This document shows positions 36,407 through 47,726 of a DNA stretch of 64,000 nucleotides, in pieces. The DNA is from Lactobacillus sp. CBA3605 (GTDB lineage: Bacteria; Bacillota; Bacilli; Lactobacillales; Lactobacillaceae). The stretch is from NCBI RefSeq assembly GCF_002970915.1, contig NZ_CP027190.1, positions 1,054,001-1,118,000 of the forward strand, read 5' to 3'. The position numbers and the translations under genes were made by a program. Numbering within the stretch: the first letter of the stretch is position 1; each line of letters opens with the position of its first letter. The notes below the pieces were generated by a model. It was given only the letters and a program-made list of their open reading frames with translations. It was not told where the DNA came from and did no database searches.

Positions 36407-37606
36407 GTGCCGATTAATTTTAACAGGAACTTCCGGATTTTGTGGCTTGGTAGTCTAATCACTGATTTAGGCAACGCCATGACTTTGCCCTTTATCGTTC
36501 TTTATATCAAAACTTTGGGTAACTTCAGCCCAAGACAACTCAACTTTTTAGGTGCCGCCGCCTTTGCGGTAACCTACGCAAGTAAAGCACTTGTTTCCCC
36601 ATGGTGGGGCCGCTTGGCAGATCAAAAAGGCCGAAAGTTGATGTGTTTACGCGCTTCCGGCGCTATGACCCTAACGATTATCGGTGTTGGTTTAGCGCCC
36701 AATGTAACTATTTTATTAGGCTTCCGGGCCTTACAAGGAGCTTTTTCAGGCTACATCAACAATGCCAATGCCTTAATTTCATTAACCACGCCCGTCGCCC
36801 ATCGTGGACACCAGCTCAGTAAACTAATCACGGGTAGTATTACTGGCAGTTTATTAGGCCCCTTAATTGGGGGCGGTCTCGCTAGTCGTGTGGGTTATCG
36901 TGGCGCCTTTTTTATTACCGGCAGTCTAATGGCCCTGGTCTTTGCCTTAACTTGGTGGGGTGTGCAAGAAGCCGTGACCCCGATTGACCGGCAAGCTTTG
37001 CCACCACTAAAACCAGTCTTACATCAAGTTGGTCGCCCTTTCTTTACCGCACTATTCGCTTCACTGCTCATCATTCAAGCAACCACTAATGCCATAACAC
37101 CCCTTTTAAGTCTTTTAGTGGGCCAGTTGACATCTAATACTAACCAAATTATTTTAATCACTGGTTTGGTCGCCGCAGCCCCTGGTTTAGCTACCGTGTT
37201 AATGGCCAGTCGGATTGGTCGCCTGATTGATTATTTAGGGGCATCGCGGTGTTTAATAATCTTTTTAGGCCTCGCCATTATCGACTTAAGCCTGAGTAGT
37301 TTGGTCACTCAAATCTGGCAACTTATCAGCTTGCGGTTCATCTTAGGTATCGCTGACGCTGCCTTACTACCCGCAATTCAAGTATTAACCGTTGATCGTA
37401 TGCCACGCACTGTTTTCGGTCGCATCTTTAGCTCTAATCAATCGGCACAAGCTCTAGGTAACGTGGTGGGGCCTGGTCTGGCAGCCGTCGTCGCAACTTA
37501 CTGGGATTATCAACCCATCTTTTTGCTGACCGCCATATTAGAATTAGTCGCTCTAGTCCTTTGGTTACGCTACTTTTATTGGCACGCCCCGACACTTAAA
37601 TCTTAG
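36407..37606 (+). CDS. MFS multidrug exporter
   Basis: 399 residues, twelve membrane segments, GTG start behind AAGGAG. Motif A is visible as GRLADQKGRKLM between helices 2 and 3, and its repeat as GRLIDYLGASRC. FRALQGAFSGYINNANALIS and GSLLGPLIGGGLASRVG cover helices 4 and 5. It resembles drug:H+ antiporters of the MdtG/PmrA type. Single-gene unit with its own terminator; no regulator adjoins it. Confidence 0.88.
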   Translation: MPINFNRNFRILWLGSLITDLGNAMTLPFIVLYIKTLGNFSPRQLNFLGAAAFAVTYASKALVSPWWGRLADQKGRKLMCLRASGAMTLTIIGVGLAPNVTILLGFRALQGAFSGYINNANALISLTTPVAHRGHQLSKLITGSITGSLLGPLIGGGLASRVGYRGAFFITGSLMALVFALTWWGVQEAVTPIDRQALPPLKPVLHQVGRPFFTALFASLLIIQATTNAITPLLSLLVGQLTSNTNQIILITGLVAAAPGLATVLMASRIGRLIDYLGASRCLIIFLGLAIIDLSLSSLVTQIWQLISLRFILGIADAALLPAIQVLTVDRMPRTVFGRIFSSNQSAQALGNVVGPGLAAVVATYWDYQPIFLLTAILELVALVLWLRYFYWHAPTLKS

Positions 37607-37628
37607 TCGGCTGATAAGCGAATTGGAC

Positions 37629-37673
37629 AAAAAATCACTGCGAGAATTTTATGAATTCTTGCAGTGATTTTTT
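37629..37673 (+). terminator. terminator of the second MFS gene
   Basis: AAAATCACTGC, GAGAATT pair with AATTCTT, GCAGTGATTTT; T-run follows. Confidence 0.8.
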
Positions 37674-37726
37674 GACATCAAGGCTACCACAACGGGCACC
37701 CCAAAATCAGGTTGTCCCACACTTTT

Positions 37727-38146
37727 TTATTGGTAATACGTTGCTGCCATTTGACTCATCATTTTCTTAAAGCGCCGTTTACGGAACCAACCCATTAGCA
37801 TGACACCAATCCGATTATTGGCTTGCGTCTTCTTATCTTTCCCGAAGAAAGTTTCCGCATAGTCCAAGACCGTTTCGTTCGTCGCCGTCGTGGTGAACTG
37901 ATAATCAACCCCGTAATGATCTCTTGATGTCTCCAATTCATAGCCATAATGGACGCCTGGTTCAGCATGCGTAATGGTGAGATGCCCTTGCATCCCATTC
38001 GCCCATTTTTTAGCATATCGATAACCCTGGAGGCTTTGTTTAGATGCCGGCCGACCGGTTTGTTGATAAATATCAGCTTCGGCAGAACCAATTAATTGTT
38101 GATAAATATAATCAACCGGCGCTTGCAACGTTAATTTAATTTGCAT
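37727..38146 (-). CDS. DUF3284 domain protein
   Basis: 139 residues from the ATG at 38146 (AAAGGAG eight bases upstream). The start MQIKLTLQAPVDYIYQQLIGS and the VHYGYELETSRDHYGVDYQF segment fit DUF3284, a START/SRPBCC-like fold found beside lactose/cellobiose PTS genes in lactobacilli. It may bind a phosphorylated sugar or lipid; nobody has shown which. It overlaps the upstream 62-residue gene by 11 bases, so they are co-translated. Confidence 0.75.
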   Translation of the reverse strand: MQIKLTLQAPVDYIYQQLIGSAEADIYQQTGRPASKQSLQGYRYAKKWANGMQGHLTITHAEPGVHYGYELETSRDHYGVDYQFTTTATNETVLDYAETFFGKDKKTQANNRIGVMLMGWFRKRRFKKMMSQMAATYYQ

Positions 38147-38324
38147 GTCGTTGGCTCCTTTCAAGCCGACCAACATGGCGATAAACCATAAACAACGCGC
38201 CACAGCCAACTAATCCTAGTCCTAGCGTTACCCATTGGCCAATACTGCCAGCCATCGGACTGAGCACCACTGCCAATAAGCATAGATTCATTCCAATGAG
38301 TAAACCCTGCTTTAAGCTTTTCAT
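38136..38324 (-). CDS. small membrane protein
   Basis: 62 residues: two hydrophobic helices (LLIGMNLCLLAVVLSPMAG and WVTLGLGLVGCGALFMVY) between a short basic start and a basic end (RLERSQRHAN). It starts seven bases after the EIIC gene stop and overlaps the DUF3284 gene. Family unknown. The tight packing argues that it is a real gene of the PTS operon. Confidence 0.6.
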   Translation of the reverse strand: MKSLKQGLLIGMNLCLLAVVLSPMAGSIGQWVTLGLGLVGCGALFMVYRHVGRLERSQRHAN

Positions 38325-38331
38325 GAGTTAA

Positions 38332-39696
38332 TTAATCTCCAATCGTGGTTGGTTGAATGCGGTTCGCTGCCTTAACAAATGGAATGTAAATTGCAAACGC
38401 AATTAACGCATTCATCACTTGTAAGACCACTGACCGCCAGTCCATGGTGGCAACCAAGGCATTCATAATTGGTGGCATGGACCAAACAATATTATTAGTA
38501 ATTGGTGCGACCCAGCCAGCAGTGATTGCGGCATAAGCAATGGATACGGTTACAACTGGGGCTAAGATAAATGGAATAAAGTAGATTGGGTCTAACACAA
38601 TTGGTAATCCAAACATGACGGGTTCATTAATGTTGAATAATCCCGGTCCAATCGCCAATTTAGCCACAGAACGTTGGTCATCACGTTTACTAAAGATCAA
38701 AATTGCAACTAATAATAGTAAGGTCGAGCCGGCCCCACCAATCCAAGCATATAAGTCAAAACAGTTCCGAGTCCAAAGATATGGTAACGTTTTGTGTGCT
38801 TGGAAAGCGTTAACATTTGCCAATTGCGCCGTCAACCAAATACCATCTAAAATTGGTGCCAACACATTGGAACCATGAATCCCAAAGAACCAGAAAACTT
38901 GAACTAATAACGTCATCAGTAAGACGGCGCCATAACCTTGGCTCATGTTCAATAATGGTTCCTGAATGACTTTGGCAATCCATTCGATAACTGTGGTTTG
39001 TCCGAAATTACTGAATAACCAGTTGATAATCCCGACAACATAGAAAGCTGCTGCCGCAGGAATAATCCCAGTAAAGGCATTCGCAACTGCAGGTGGCACT
39101 GAATCCGGCATCTTAATTGTGATGTGTTTTTTCATTAAATAGATGTAACAAGTGCTGGCAATGGCCCCTAAAATCATGACAGTAAAGAAACCATACGACC
39201 CAAAGTAAGTATTGAAGTTAAAGTAACCCCAAGCAGTCACCTGTTTACCAGAAACTGCCATCCCGGAGTCCGTTAAAATCTTCGTTGCGCCAGCGCTTAA
39301 ACTCTTCGTCAACGTCCCGGTAAAGTTTTGTGGCAAACTCATAATAAAAGTCCCTAACGTCACAATCCCACCGGTAATTGGTTCAACTTTATATTGAACC
39401 GCTAATTGATACCCGAAAGTGAAAGCAAAGATTAGGCCTAAAATTGCTAAAGTCCCAGTCCAAACCATCGCGTTGATACCAATTAACCATTGCATTGCGT
39501 TAACAAAACCCATCCAGCCAAATTTGGTTGGAATATCGCGCACTAAAGCGTTCAAAACAGTGGCGATTGACCCGGCCATCATAGCCGGCATAATTGCAAT
39601 AAATGCGTCACGTAAAGCAACTAACCAGCGCACTGCACTGATTTTTGCTGCAATTGGTACTAAGTGTTTATTGAGCCATTCGATAAATGCGTTCAT
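38332..39696 (-). CDS. celB: PTS EIIC, lactose/cellobiose family
   Basis: 454 residues with about ten membrane segments. FMSLPQNF, the GIHGSN motif (FWFFGIHGSNVLAPI) and the NINEPVMFGLPIVLDP loop with its substrate-contacting Glu are typical of CelB/LicC. It carries cellobiose or another beta-diglucoside into the cell. Its EIIA and EIIB partners are not encoded in the window, so it must borrow them. It follows the GntR gene by 71 bases. Confidence 0.9.
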   Translation of the reverse strand: MNAFIEWLNKHLVPIAAKISAVRWLVALRDAFIAIMPAMMAGSIATVLNALVRDIPTKFGWMGFVNAMQWLIGINAMVWTGTLAILGLIFAFTFGYQLAVQYKVEPITGGIVTLGTFIMSLPQNFTGTLTKSLSAGATKILTDSGMAVSGKQVTAWGYFNFNTYFGSYGFFTVMILGAIASTCYIYLMKKHITIKMPDSVPPAVANAFTGIIPAAAAFYVVGIINWLFSNFGQTTVIEWIAKVIQEPLLNMSQGYGAVLLMTLLVQVFWFFGIHGSNVLAPILDGIWLTAQLANVNAFQAHKTLPYLWTRNCFDLYAWIGGAGSTLLLLVAILIFSKRDDQRSVAKLAIGPGLFNINEPVMFGLPIVLDPIYFIPFILAPVVTVSIAYAAITAGWVAPITNNIVWSMPPIMNALVATMDWRSVVLQVMNALIAFAIYIPFVKAANRIQPTTIGD

Positions 39697-39767
39697 AATA
39701 CACCCTCCAAAGGTTATGAATTAATAGCGGTCAGTTGTCTCAGTATCCCCCCTGATACAACCCCGAC

Positions 39768-40478
39768 TTAGTCTTGCAGATCGATATTTTCCGTATGATA
39801 GTACAACTCTAAATCTTGATAAACGAAGAATGTGCTCGAAAAGTTGAATACCGTGCCATCCGTTAAATAGTTAATTCCATCCAAGCGCATCGTTTTATCA
39901 CCAACTGGTTGTTCGAGCAATGCGGCCCGTTCCGCATCCAATCGGACTTGATGAACATAATTTTCGGTCGTACTCCCAGTAATACCATAAGCTTCCCGTA
40001 AAAAAACAAAGATTGAATGTTGGACACTATCAGCCGACATGAATGGGACCACCGTTCTTGGAAAATACGATTCTTCTAAATCATAAAGTTCGTCTTTGAG
40101 ATATCGTAATCGAATCACTCGGTACAGTTCGGTTCCAACCGTGATATTGCCTTGTTGAGCCAAACGCTGATTAGCTTCAACTTTATCAAAAGTCACGACT
40201 TTAGATGTTAGCGGCCCACCGGCTACCATAGATGATTGATCAAAACCAATTGATAAGTTCAAGACTGTCGTCGAATTCTCAGGTGGTTTAATAATGAAAT
40301 TGCCACTTCCTTGCACTCGCCGTAGCAGTCCATGACGAAACACCACATCAATCGCTTTACGAATGGTATTGCGGCTAACATTGAAGCGGGCCATTAGCGT
40401 CTTTTCCGTGGGCAGCTTGGTTGCATACTCATCACTCATAATCGACTTGATAATATCCTGCGCAATTGCTCGATACAT
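39768..40478 (-). CDS. GntR family regulator (HutC type)
   Basis: 236 residues from the ATG at 40478, preceded by AAAGGAGG; the frame is open to 40679 but lacks a site there. GntR winged helix AIAQDIIKSIMSDEYATKLPT, TLMARFNVSRNTIRKAIDV, then a UTRA effector domain (YRVIRLRYLKDELYDLEESYFP). It should repress or activate the celB operon in answer to a phosphorylated sugar. Three palindromic elements and a cre lie upstream. Confidence 0.88.
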   Translation of the reverse strand: MYRAIAQDIIKSIMSDEYATKLPTEKTLMARFNVSRNTIRKAIDVVFRHGLLRRVQGSGNFIIKPPENSTTVLNLSIGFDQSSMVAGGPLTSKVVTFDKVEANQRLAQQGNITVGTELYRVIRLRYLKDELYDLEESYFPRTVVPFMSADSVQHSIFVFLREAYGITGSTTENYVHQVRLDAERAALLEQPVGDKTMRLDGINYLTDGTVFNFSSTFFVYQDLELYYHTENIDLQD

Positions 40479-40500
40479 AGACCGGACCTCCTTTCTTTTG

Positions 40501-40534
40501 ATTAGTAGGCGCCTATATAACTTGTGCCTACAAG
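40501..40534. promoter_or_regulatory. candidate GntR operator
   Basis: GTAGGC and GCCTAC form an inverted repeat about 15 bases apart, and within it lie TAGGCGCCTA (40506-40515) and CTTGT-GCCT-ACAAG (40521-40534). It lies just upstream of the gntR ribosome site. Confidence 0.5.
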
Positions 40535-40553
40535 TAGCATAGCACATTTCTTT

Positions 40554-40567
40554 TGAAAGCGCTTCAT
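40554..40567. promoter_or_regulatory. cre site upstream of gntR-celB
   Basis: TGAAAGCGCTTCAT matches the CcpA cre consensus closely. Together with the palindromes it suggests dual control by CcpA and the GntR regulator. Confidence 0.6.
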
Positions 40568-41468
40568 TATACGGGAGTTTATACCAAAGAATTTTTAACC
40601 AAGTTGATAGTAGGACTAGTAACGGTTTAAGCATATCGACCAGTTGATTTAAGCGATAAAATTTAAAATAATTACTCATAACTTAATTATTAATCCATCT
40701 AATTTAATCAGTTAACCTCGTTCACTTAATTTGCAATTTGTCCTATCTAATTTCAAGAACCCTAATAATTAGGCATTCTTTCGTTTAATTACTAGTTATG
40801 ACGATAATTTATTTCAAAATACCCCCTAAAACCTTGTTTTTTTTGTTACACTATTACTATTAAACACATGAACTGTTTTCATATTAATCCATTACTATTT
40901 TTTTAATTTTATCTATTTCAATCGAAACTTCGTTTGTCAGTTTAAGTGATACCGTTAAGGCACTTAATAGTATGTTTTAAAAATAAAGGGGAATCTTAGG
41001 ATGTCTAAACCTGCAGATCAGAAAATTCATTATAAGATGTATAAAAAAGGCCGTTTCTGGATTATTGCCGGAATCGCCGTTCTATCATGGCAAGCTGAGA
41101 CATTATCCGTCCAAGCAGATAACACTGCAACAACTAACGCTGCCAGTGAAGACAGTACTAGCATCACAAGTACCGCTAACGATACTAATGCTAAGACCGC
41201 CGTGCTTGCAAGTAGTGCGGCTACTTCAGCAACCAGTACCGCAGCAACGACGAGCACTGCTAGTGCCACCACGACTAGCGCAAGTACCGCAACCAGTGTG
41301 ACTACCAGTAGTTCAACGACTGCTGAGTCTCAACCTACAACTACTTCAACCGCAGACGCTGCTACTTCTAAAAACACAAGCACATCAACTACTGATAGCA
41401 CCACTACTTCTGAGGCAGCTAGTGCCGCTTCATCGACGGTAACTAATACAGAGACTTCTGCTAGTACC

Positions 41469-41620
41469 GCTTCTTCTGAGGCGACCAGTGCTGATTCATC
41501 AATCACAACTAGTGCAGAAAGTACCGCTAGTGTCGCTTCTTCCGAGGCGACCAGTGCTGATTCATCAACCACAACTAGTGCAGAAAGTACCGCTAGCGCC
41601 GCTTCTTCCGAGGCGACCAG
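41469..41620 (+). repeat. 66-bp tandem repeats in the Ser/Thr region
   Basis: Two full 66-bp copies (41469-41534, 41535-41600) and a partial third encode the 22-residue unit starting SSEATSADSS and ending AESTAS. They differ at only a few bases, so copy number may vary between strains. Confidence 0.75.
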
Positions 41621-43320
41621 TGACAGTGTAGCGGTCGATGCCAGCTCGGATAGTACTGCTACCGAAAGTGTTGATTCCACAACTAATACAACGACAGAAA
41701 CGACTGATAGTACCGTCACAGCTAACGTCGACAGTGCCGATGCATCCGCAAGTACCAGTACTGCTGCATCTGCAGCTACTGACACAGCAATTAGTGACAG
41801 TGCTGTAACTTCCGATACAAAAACCTTACCTACTCAAGCGAAGGCCTTAAAAAGCAATGCCACAACTAAAGCAACTACGATTGATTATTCAGGAACTTTT
41901 AACGCCGGTGCTAGTTGGACTCTTGATTCCGATGGCGTTTTAACGATTAATGAAGGTGGATTGGATGCGTCAACGAATGTTACCAACAATTTATGGTCTC
42001 AATATTTTGATGTCACGCTAGTCAAAAAAGTTATCATTAATGGGACCGTAACTGCTAACGCTAACTCGGTAGGACTCTTCTCAAATATGACGAATTTAAC
42101 TACCTTTGAAAATGGCTCCAACCTTGATGTTAGCTCCGTCACCACTATGAGCGGCATGTTTTTCAAAGATAGCGCCTTAGTATCAATTGATGTTTCCAAT
42201 TGGGATACGAGCAACGTCACTGACATGTCTGATCTTTTTCAAGATAATTCAAGCTTAACCAGTTTAGATGTTTCGAAATGGAACACTAGCAAAGTAAAGT
42301 CCATGAACTACTTATTCCGCAACGTTAGCTCTGTAACCACCCTAGATGTTTCGAAATGGAACACTGACAGTACTACTACAATGCTTGCTGTATTCTATGG
42401 CACAACTAACCTGACAAATCTAGATCTTTCAGGTTGGAATACTAGTCAAGTCATTAACATGTCTTACATGTTCTACCAAAGTGGTGTAGCCAACATTACA
42501 GGCATTGGTCAATGGGATACTGCCAATGTCACTACTATGTCTAATATGTTCAATACTGCGACTAGCTTAACTACCCTTGATGTTTCAAAATGGGACACAT
42601 CAAAAGTTACTGATATGTCTTATATGTTTAAAAGTACTACTGCCCTAACTACGCTTGACGTTTCAAAGTGGGACACATCAAAAGTTACTGATATGTCTTA
42701 TATGTTCTACCTAACAAGTGGTCTTACCAGCCTAAACCTTTCAAATTGGAATACAACTAATGTTACTAATATGTCTAATACATTCTATCGTAGTGGTGTA
42801 ACCAACATTCTTGGAATTGAAAATTGGAACACTAGCAATGTTACCGATATGTCTAGCATGTTTAGCAAAATGACAAAAATCATATCCTTATCGATAGGCA
42901 ATTGGAATACTAGTAGTGTAACTAACATGAGCAACATGTTTTTTCAGAACACCTCTCTAACATCACTCAACATTGCTAACTGGGATACTAGCAATGTAAC
43001 TAATATGTCTGGTATGTTTAGTAATGCTACTCATCTACAATCACTCAATATTGCTAACTTTACAATATCTGATACGACTAACATTGTTGACATGCTAGTC
43101 AAAACTACTAATCTTAATACCTTAGTTTTAGGTGCTAATGTAAGATTAACCAATAGTACCGGTAGCGTTAACTTGCCACTTGTCACGACCACCAAGCCCT
43201 ATACTGGTAACTGGATCAAAGATGGTGACTACACGACTTATCAGTCATCTGATGATTTAATGAAAAATTACGATGGCAGTGCTCCTGGCACTTATTCTTG
43301 GCTAATTAGCTATGCTGACA

Positions 43321-46300
43321 TAGCCTTAACTAGCAATACCGAAACTATCATCGCTGGCGATAACTGGTCGGCGGAAAAACACTTTAAATCAGCTACTAAC
43401 GTTGACGGTTCAACCGTTAATTTCAAAGACATCACTGTCATTTATCAAAAAGATGAGCAACCTGTTGAGGGCATTACCACCGCCGGCACCTATGTAGTCA
43501 CCTATAGTTTTAATGACTCACTCGGCAAGACTCAATCTAAAACCATTACGGTAACCGTTGCTGAAAATAAAGTCAGCATTGTTGCAAAGCCAGATAATTC
43601 CATCGTTGCTGGATCAACTTGGGAGCCAGCTGATAACTTTGCATCAGCAACTAATACTGATGGTTCAGTTTTAACTGTTTCAGACATGCAGGTTACCTAT
43701 ACCAAAGATGGTCAACCAGTCAATCAACTTGATACCAAAGCAGCTGGAACTTACGTCGTTACCTATAGTTTCATTGACCAACAAGGGAACATACAAAAGC
43801 GCTTCTAGCACAATTATTGTCACTAACGATGCTGGATTAACTTTAAAGAATCCAACTGAAACTATCATTGCTGGCGATAATTGGTCCGCTGAAACGAACT
43901 TTGGTTCGGCCACTAATGTTGACGGTTCAAGTGTTGCTTTCAAAGACATCACTGTCACTTATCAAAAAGACGGCAAAGATGTTAGTGGGATTACCACCGC
44001 CGGTTCCTATGAAGTCACTTACAGCTTTTCTGACTCACTTGGCAAGACACAAGAGATAACCAGTACTGTGACTGTCAATGAAAATAAAGTCAGCATTGTT
44101 GCGAAACCAGATGCTTCCATCGTCGCTGGATCAACTTGGAATCCGGCTGACAACTTTGTATCAGCAACTGATACCGATGGTTCGGTTTTAACTGTTTCAG
44201 ATATGCAGGTTACCTATACCAAAGATGGTCAAACAAGCACTACGCTTGACACTACGATTGCTGGCGTTTATACGATTACTTACTGGTTTACTGACAGTCA
44301 AGGAAACCGTCAAAGCGCCACCAGTACGCTGACCATCACTAACGATGCTGCCATCAGTGTCAAAAATCCAACTGAAACTATCATTGCTGGCGATAACTGG
44401 TCCGCTGAAACGAACTTTGGTTCGGCCACTAACGTTGACGGTTCAACTGTTGATTTCAAAGACATCACTGTCGCTTATCAAAAAGATGGCCAAACTGTTA
44501 ATGGAATTACCACTGCCGGAATCTATTACGTCACCTATAGTTTTAATGACTCACTCGGCAATCCTCAATCTATAACCAGTACTGTGACTGTCGATGAAAA
44601 TAAAGTCAGCATTGTTGCGAAACCAGACTCTTCCATCGTTGCTGGATCAACTTGGAATCCGGCTGATAACCTTGTATCAGCATCTGATACTGATGGTTCA
44701 GTTTTAACTGTTTCAGACATGCAGATTACCTATACCAAAGATGGTCAACCAGTCGATCAACTTGATACCAAATCAGCTGGCACTTACGTAGTTACCTATA
44801 GTTTCATTGACCAACAAGGCAATCACCAAAGTGCTTCTAGCACAATTATTGTCACTAATGATGCTGGATTAACTTTAAAGAATCCAACCGAAACTATCGT
44901 TGCTGGTGATAACTGGTCCGCTGAAACGAATGTCGCTTCGGCCACTAACGTTGACGGTTCAACCGTTGATTTCAAAGACATCACTGTCACTTATAAAAAA
45001 GACGGCCAAGCTGTTAATGGCATTACCACTGCCGGCACCTATTATGTCACTTACAGCTTTACTGACTCACTTGGCAATCTTCAATCTAAAACCAGTACAG
45101 TGACAGTAACTAACGATGCTGACCTAACCTTAACTAGCAACACTGAAACTATCATTGCTGGTGATAACTGGTCAGCGGAAACAAATTTTGCTTCAGCCAC
45201 TAATGTTGACGGCTCAACCGTTAATTTCAAAGACATCACTGTCACTTATACTAAAGATGGGCAAGCTGTTGATGGCATTACCACTGCCGGCACCTATAAA
45301 GTTACTTACAGCTTTACTGACTCACTCGGCAAGACTCAATCTAAGACCAGTACGGTGACTGTCGCTAAAAATCAAGTTAACATTACCACCAAACCCGATT
45401 CTTCAATTGTTGCTGGATCAACTTGGAAACCGGCCGATAACTTTGCGTCGGCAACTGATACTGACGGAACTAAATTGACGGTTGCTGGAATGCAGATTAC
45501 CTATACCAAAAATGGGCAATCAGTCGATCAACTTGATACCAAATCAGCTGGCACTTACGTAGTTACCTATAGTTTCATTGACCAACAAGGCAATCGCCAA
45601 AGTGCTTCCAGCACGATTATTGTCACTAATGATGCCGGATTAACCTTAAAGAATCCGACTGAAAACATCATCGCTGGCGATAAGTGGTCGGCAGAGACTA
45701 ACTTTGCCGCCGCAACTAATGTTGACGGTGCTAGCGTTAATTTCTCTAACGTCACCGTCACTTATCAAAAAGATGGCCAAAACGTTGCTGGAATTACCAC
45801 TGCCGGCACCTATAAAGTCACCTACAGCTTTACTGACGCACTTGGGAACATTCAATCTAAGACCAGTACCGTCACAGTAGCTCGGAATCAAGTTAACATC
45901 GTGGCTCGGCCTGGAAGCACAATTGTCGCTGGCTCAACCTGGTCCGCACAGGATAACTTCGGCTTTGCTACAGATGTTGATGGCACCGACATCACTTTAA
46001 AAGACTTAACTGTAACCTATACTAAAAATGGACAGCCAGTCGCTCACTTAGACCCTAACGTCGCTGGCACTTATGTGATCACCTATAGCTTCACGGATCA
46101 ACAGGGCCATTTGCAACAGGCTAAGAGTACTTTAACGGTCACCAATGACGCTGGTTTACAATTAACTAACACCACCGAAACCATCGTTGCGGGTGATAAA
46201 TGGTCAGCGGAAACGAATTTCAATACCGCAACTAATGTTGATGGCACCGCCGTTGATTTTCCATCCATCACGGTGACCTATATGAAGAACGGGCAAAGCG

Positions 46301-47450
46301 TCACTGGCATTACGACTGCCGGGACCTATCAAGTCACTTATCGCTTTACAGATTCACTTGGTATCGTCCAAACAAAGACTAGCACTGTCACAGTGGCTGC
46401 TAATCAAGTTAAGCTCGTCGTAAAACCAGCCACAACCATTGTTGCAGGTGATAACTGGTCCGCACAAACGAATTTCATTAGTGCGACGGACGTCGATGGT
46501 ACTAACTTGAACATTAACGATATGACGATTACCTACACTAAAGACGGAAAACCTGTCGCCAGCCTTAATCCAAAAATTGCTGGTACGTACGTAGTCACCT
46601 ATCGCTTCACGGATCGACAAGGTCGCTTACAACAAGCCACTAGTACTGTGACGGTAACCAATGCAGCTGTTTTAAATCTAAAAGCGGCTACCGAAACCAT
46701 CGTTGCTGGTGATAACTGGTCTGCCAAAAACAACTTTAAATCAGCAACTAACGTTGACGGTTCAACTGTGGCTTTTGCCAACGTAACCGTAACTTATACC
46801 AAGAATGGCAAAGCCGTAACCGGCATCACCACTGCCGGCACCTATCAAGTCACTTATTACTTTATCGATACACTTGGTAACCGGCAAACTAAAACCAGTA
46901 CGGTCACGGTTACAGCTAGTCAAAGTCAGCTTAAAGTTAAGCCCACAACTAACTTAACAACCGGCAAAACTTGGCACCCAGTAGATAACTTAATTACAGC
47001 TAAAAATACGGATGGCACTAATGTTGCCTTCCAACAATTAACTGTCACGATTAAGAATCGATCAACTAATCAGCTCGTCGCCGCTATCGATACTTCGAAA
47101 GCTGGCACTTACTTGGTCACCTATTACTTTATTGATCAACAAGGCCAGCGCCAGACTGCTCAGAGTATCGTTACCATTACAGCTAAAGATGACCAAGCTG
47201 ATCTCATTGTAAAACCAGATACTGATATTTCAGTTGATGATACTTGGCATGTCGAAGATGGTTTTGGCGATGCGACTGACTCGGATGGATCAAATGTTAG
47301 CTTTGATAAGATCAACGTCACGATGACTAAAGACGGACAACCGGTAACGCATGTGAAAACTGCCGGCACTTATCAAATCACTTATCAGTTCACGGCTAAA
47401 AATGGTCAACTACAGCAAGCGACACTTAAACTTACAGTTAAACCTAAATC
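43321..47450 (+). repeat. array of sixteen alternating Ig-like repeats
   Basis: Units of 77-90 residues alternate between type A (ETIIAGDNWSAE ... GITTAGTY) and type B (SIVAGSTWNPADN ... LDTKSAGTYVVTYSF). Units between 43,850 and 45,700 are nearly identical in DNA; those towards the C-terminus are diverged, and the last (DTDISVDDTWHVED) most of all. Confidence 0.8.
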
Positions 47451-47606
47451 GGCTCATGGACAAGCAACTCAACCAACGCTACCGCAAACCGATGAATCAA
47501 CACATTCGGCAGCCGTGGTATTTGGAACTATCTTATTAGCCTTAACGGGATTACTTTCAGGTTTCAGAAGATCTAAAAACAAGCGTCAAGATTAATTTCA
47601 ACCTAT

Positions 47607-47647
47607 AAAGCTTTCTGAATTGAATTTTCAATTCGGAAAGCTTTTTT
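47607..47647 (+). terminator. terminator of the surface protein gene
   Basis: AAAGCTTTC-t-GAATTGAA pairs with TTCAATTC-g-GAAAGCTTT; T-run follows. Confidence 0.8.
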
Positions 47648-47726
47648 ATTTAGTCGTACCAAACTTTTTTACCATCCATTTTTCCTACTCGTTGCAGCGT
47701 TTATAGTATATTAATCGTTATTTTAA

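Larger units (their letters stand above)
40479..41000. other. 522-base intergenic region upstream of gntR and the giant surface gene
   Basis: It holds the gntR-celB control sites near 40500-40570 on the left and, on the right, a very AT-rich stretch that should contain the promoter of the surface protein gene and its AAAGGGGAATCTTAGG ribosome site. No other gene is seen. Confidence 0.5.
41001..47595 (+). pseudogene. giant KxYKxGKxW-type LRR/Ig-repeat surface protein, split by a +1 frameshift
   Basis: Joined, about 2197 residues. The N-terminus has YKMYKKGRFWIIAG, the KxYKxGKxW signal used by serine-rich adhesins. Next come a Ser/Thr/Ala-rich region (about 40-290, likely glycosylated), some twelve BspA-type leucine-rich repeats with the core WxTSxVTxMSxMF (about 330-710), sixteen Big_3 Ig-like repeats, and LPQTDE, a helix and a RRSKNKRQD tail. 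The first frame (41001-43808) stops as IQKRF because the run at 43795-43798 is AAAA; the sister repeat at 44825 has AAA, and dropping one A restores the frame to 47595. As written, the product is 935 residues with no wall anchor. Confidence 0.85.

Noticed and set aside
38332..39696. Search for missing EIIA/EIIB genes next to celB
   Set aside because: The two small neighbours are a membrane protein and DUF3284; neither has PTS phosphorylation motifs.
41469..41620. CRISPR-like direct repeats
   Set aside because: They are contiguous coding repeats without spacers.
41330..41785. Leftward 151-codon open frame in the Ser/Thr region
   Set aside because: It is the antisense of a low-complexity repeat and is rich in Val/Ala/Leu/Ser only for that reason; no ribosome site.
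43780..43815. Programmed frameshift in the giant gene
   Set aside because: AAAA alone is a weak slip site, and I see no downstream stimulatory structure. A real or sequencing indel is simpler; phase variation is kept as a question under findings.
43868..45358. Short repeated rightward frames of similar sequence
   Set aside because: Shifted-frame readings of the near-identical Ig repeats, not genes.
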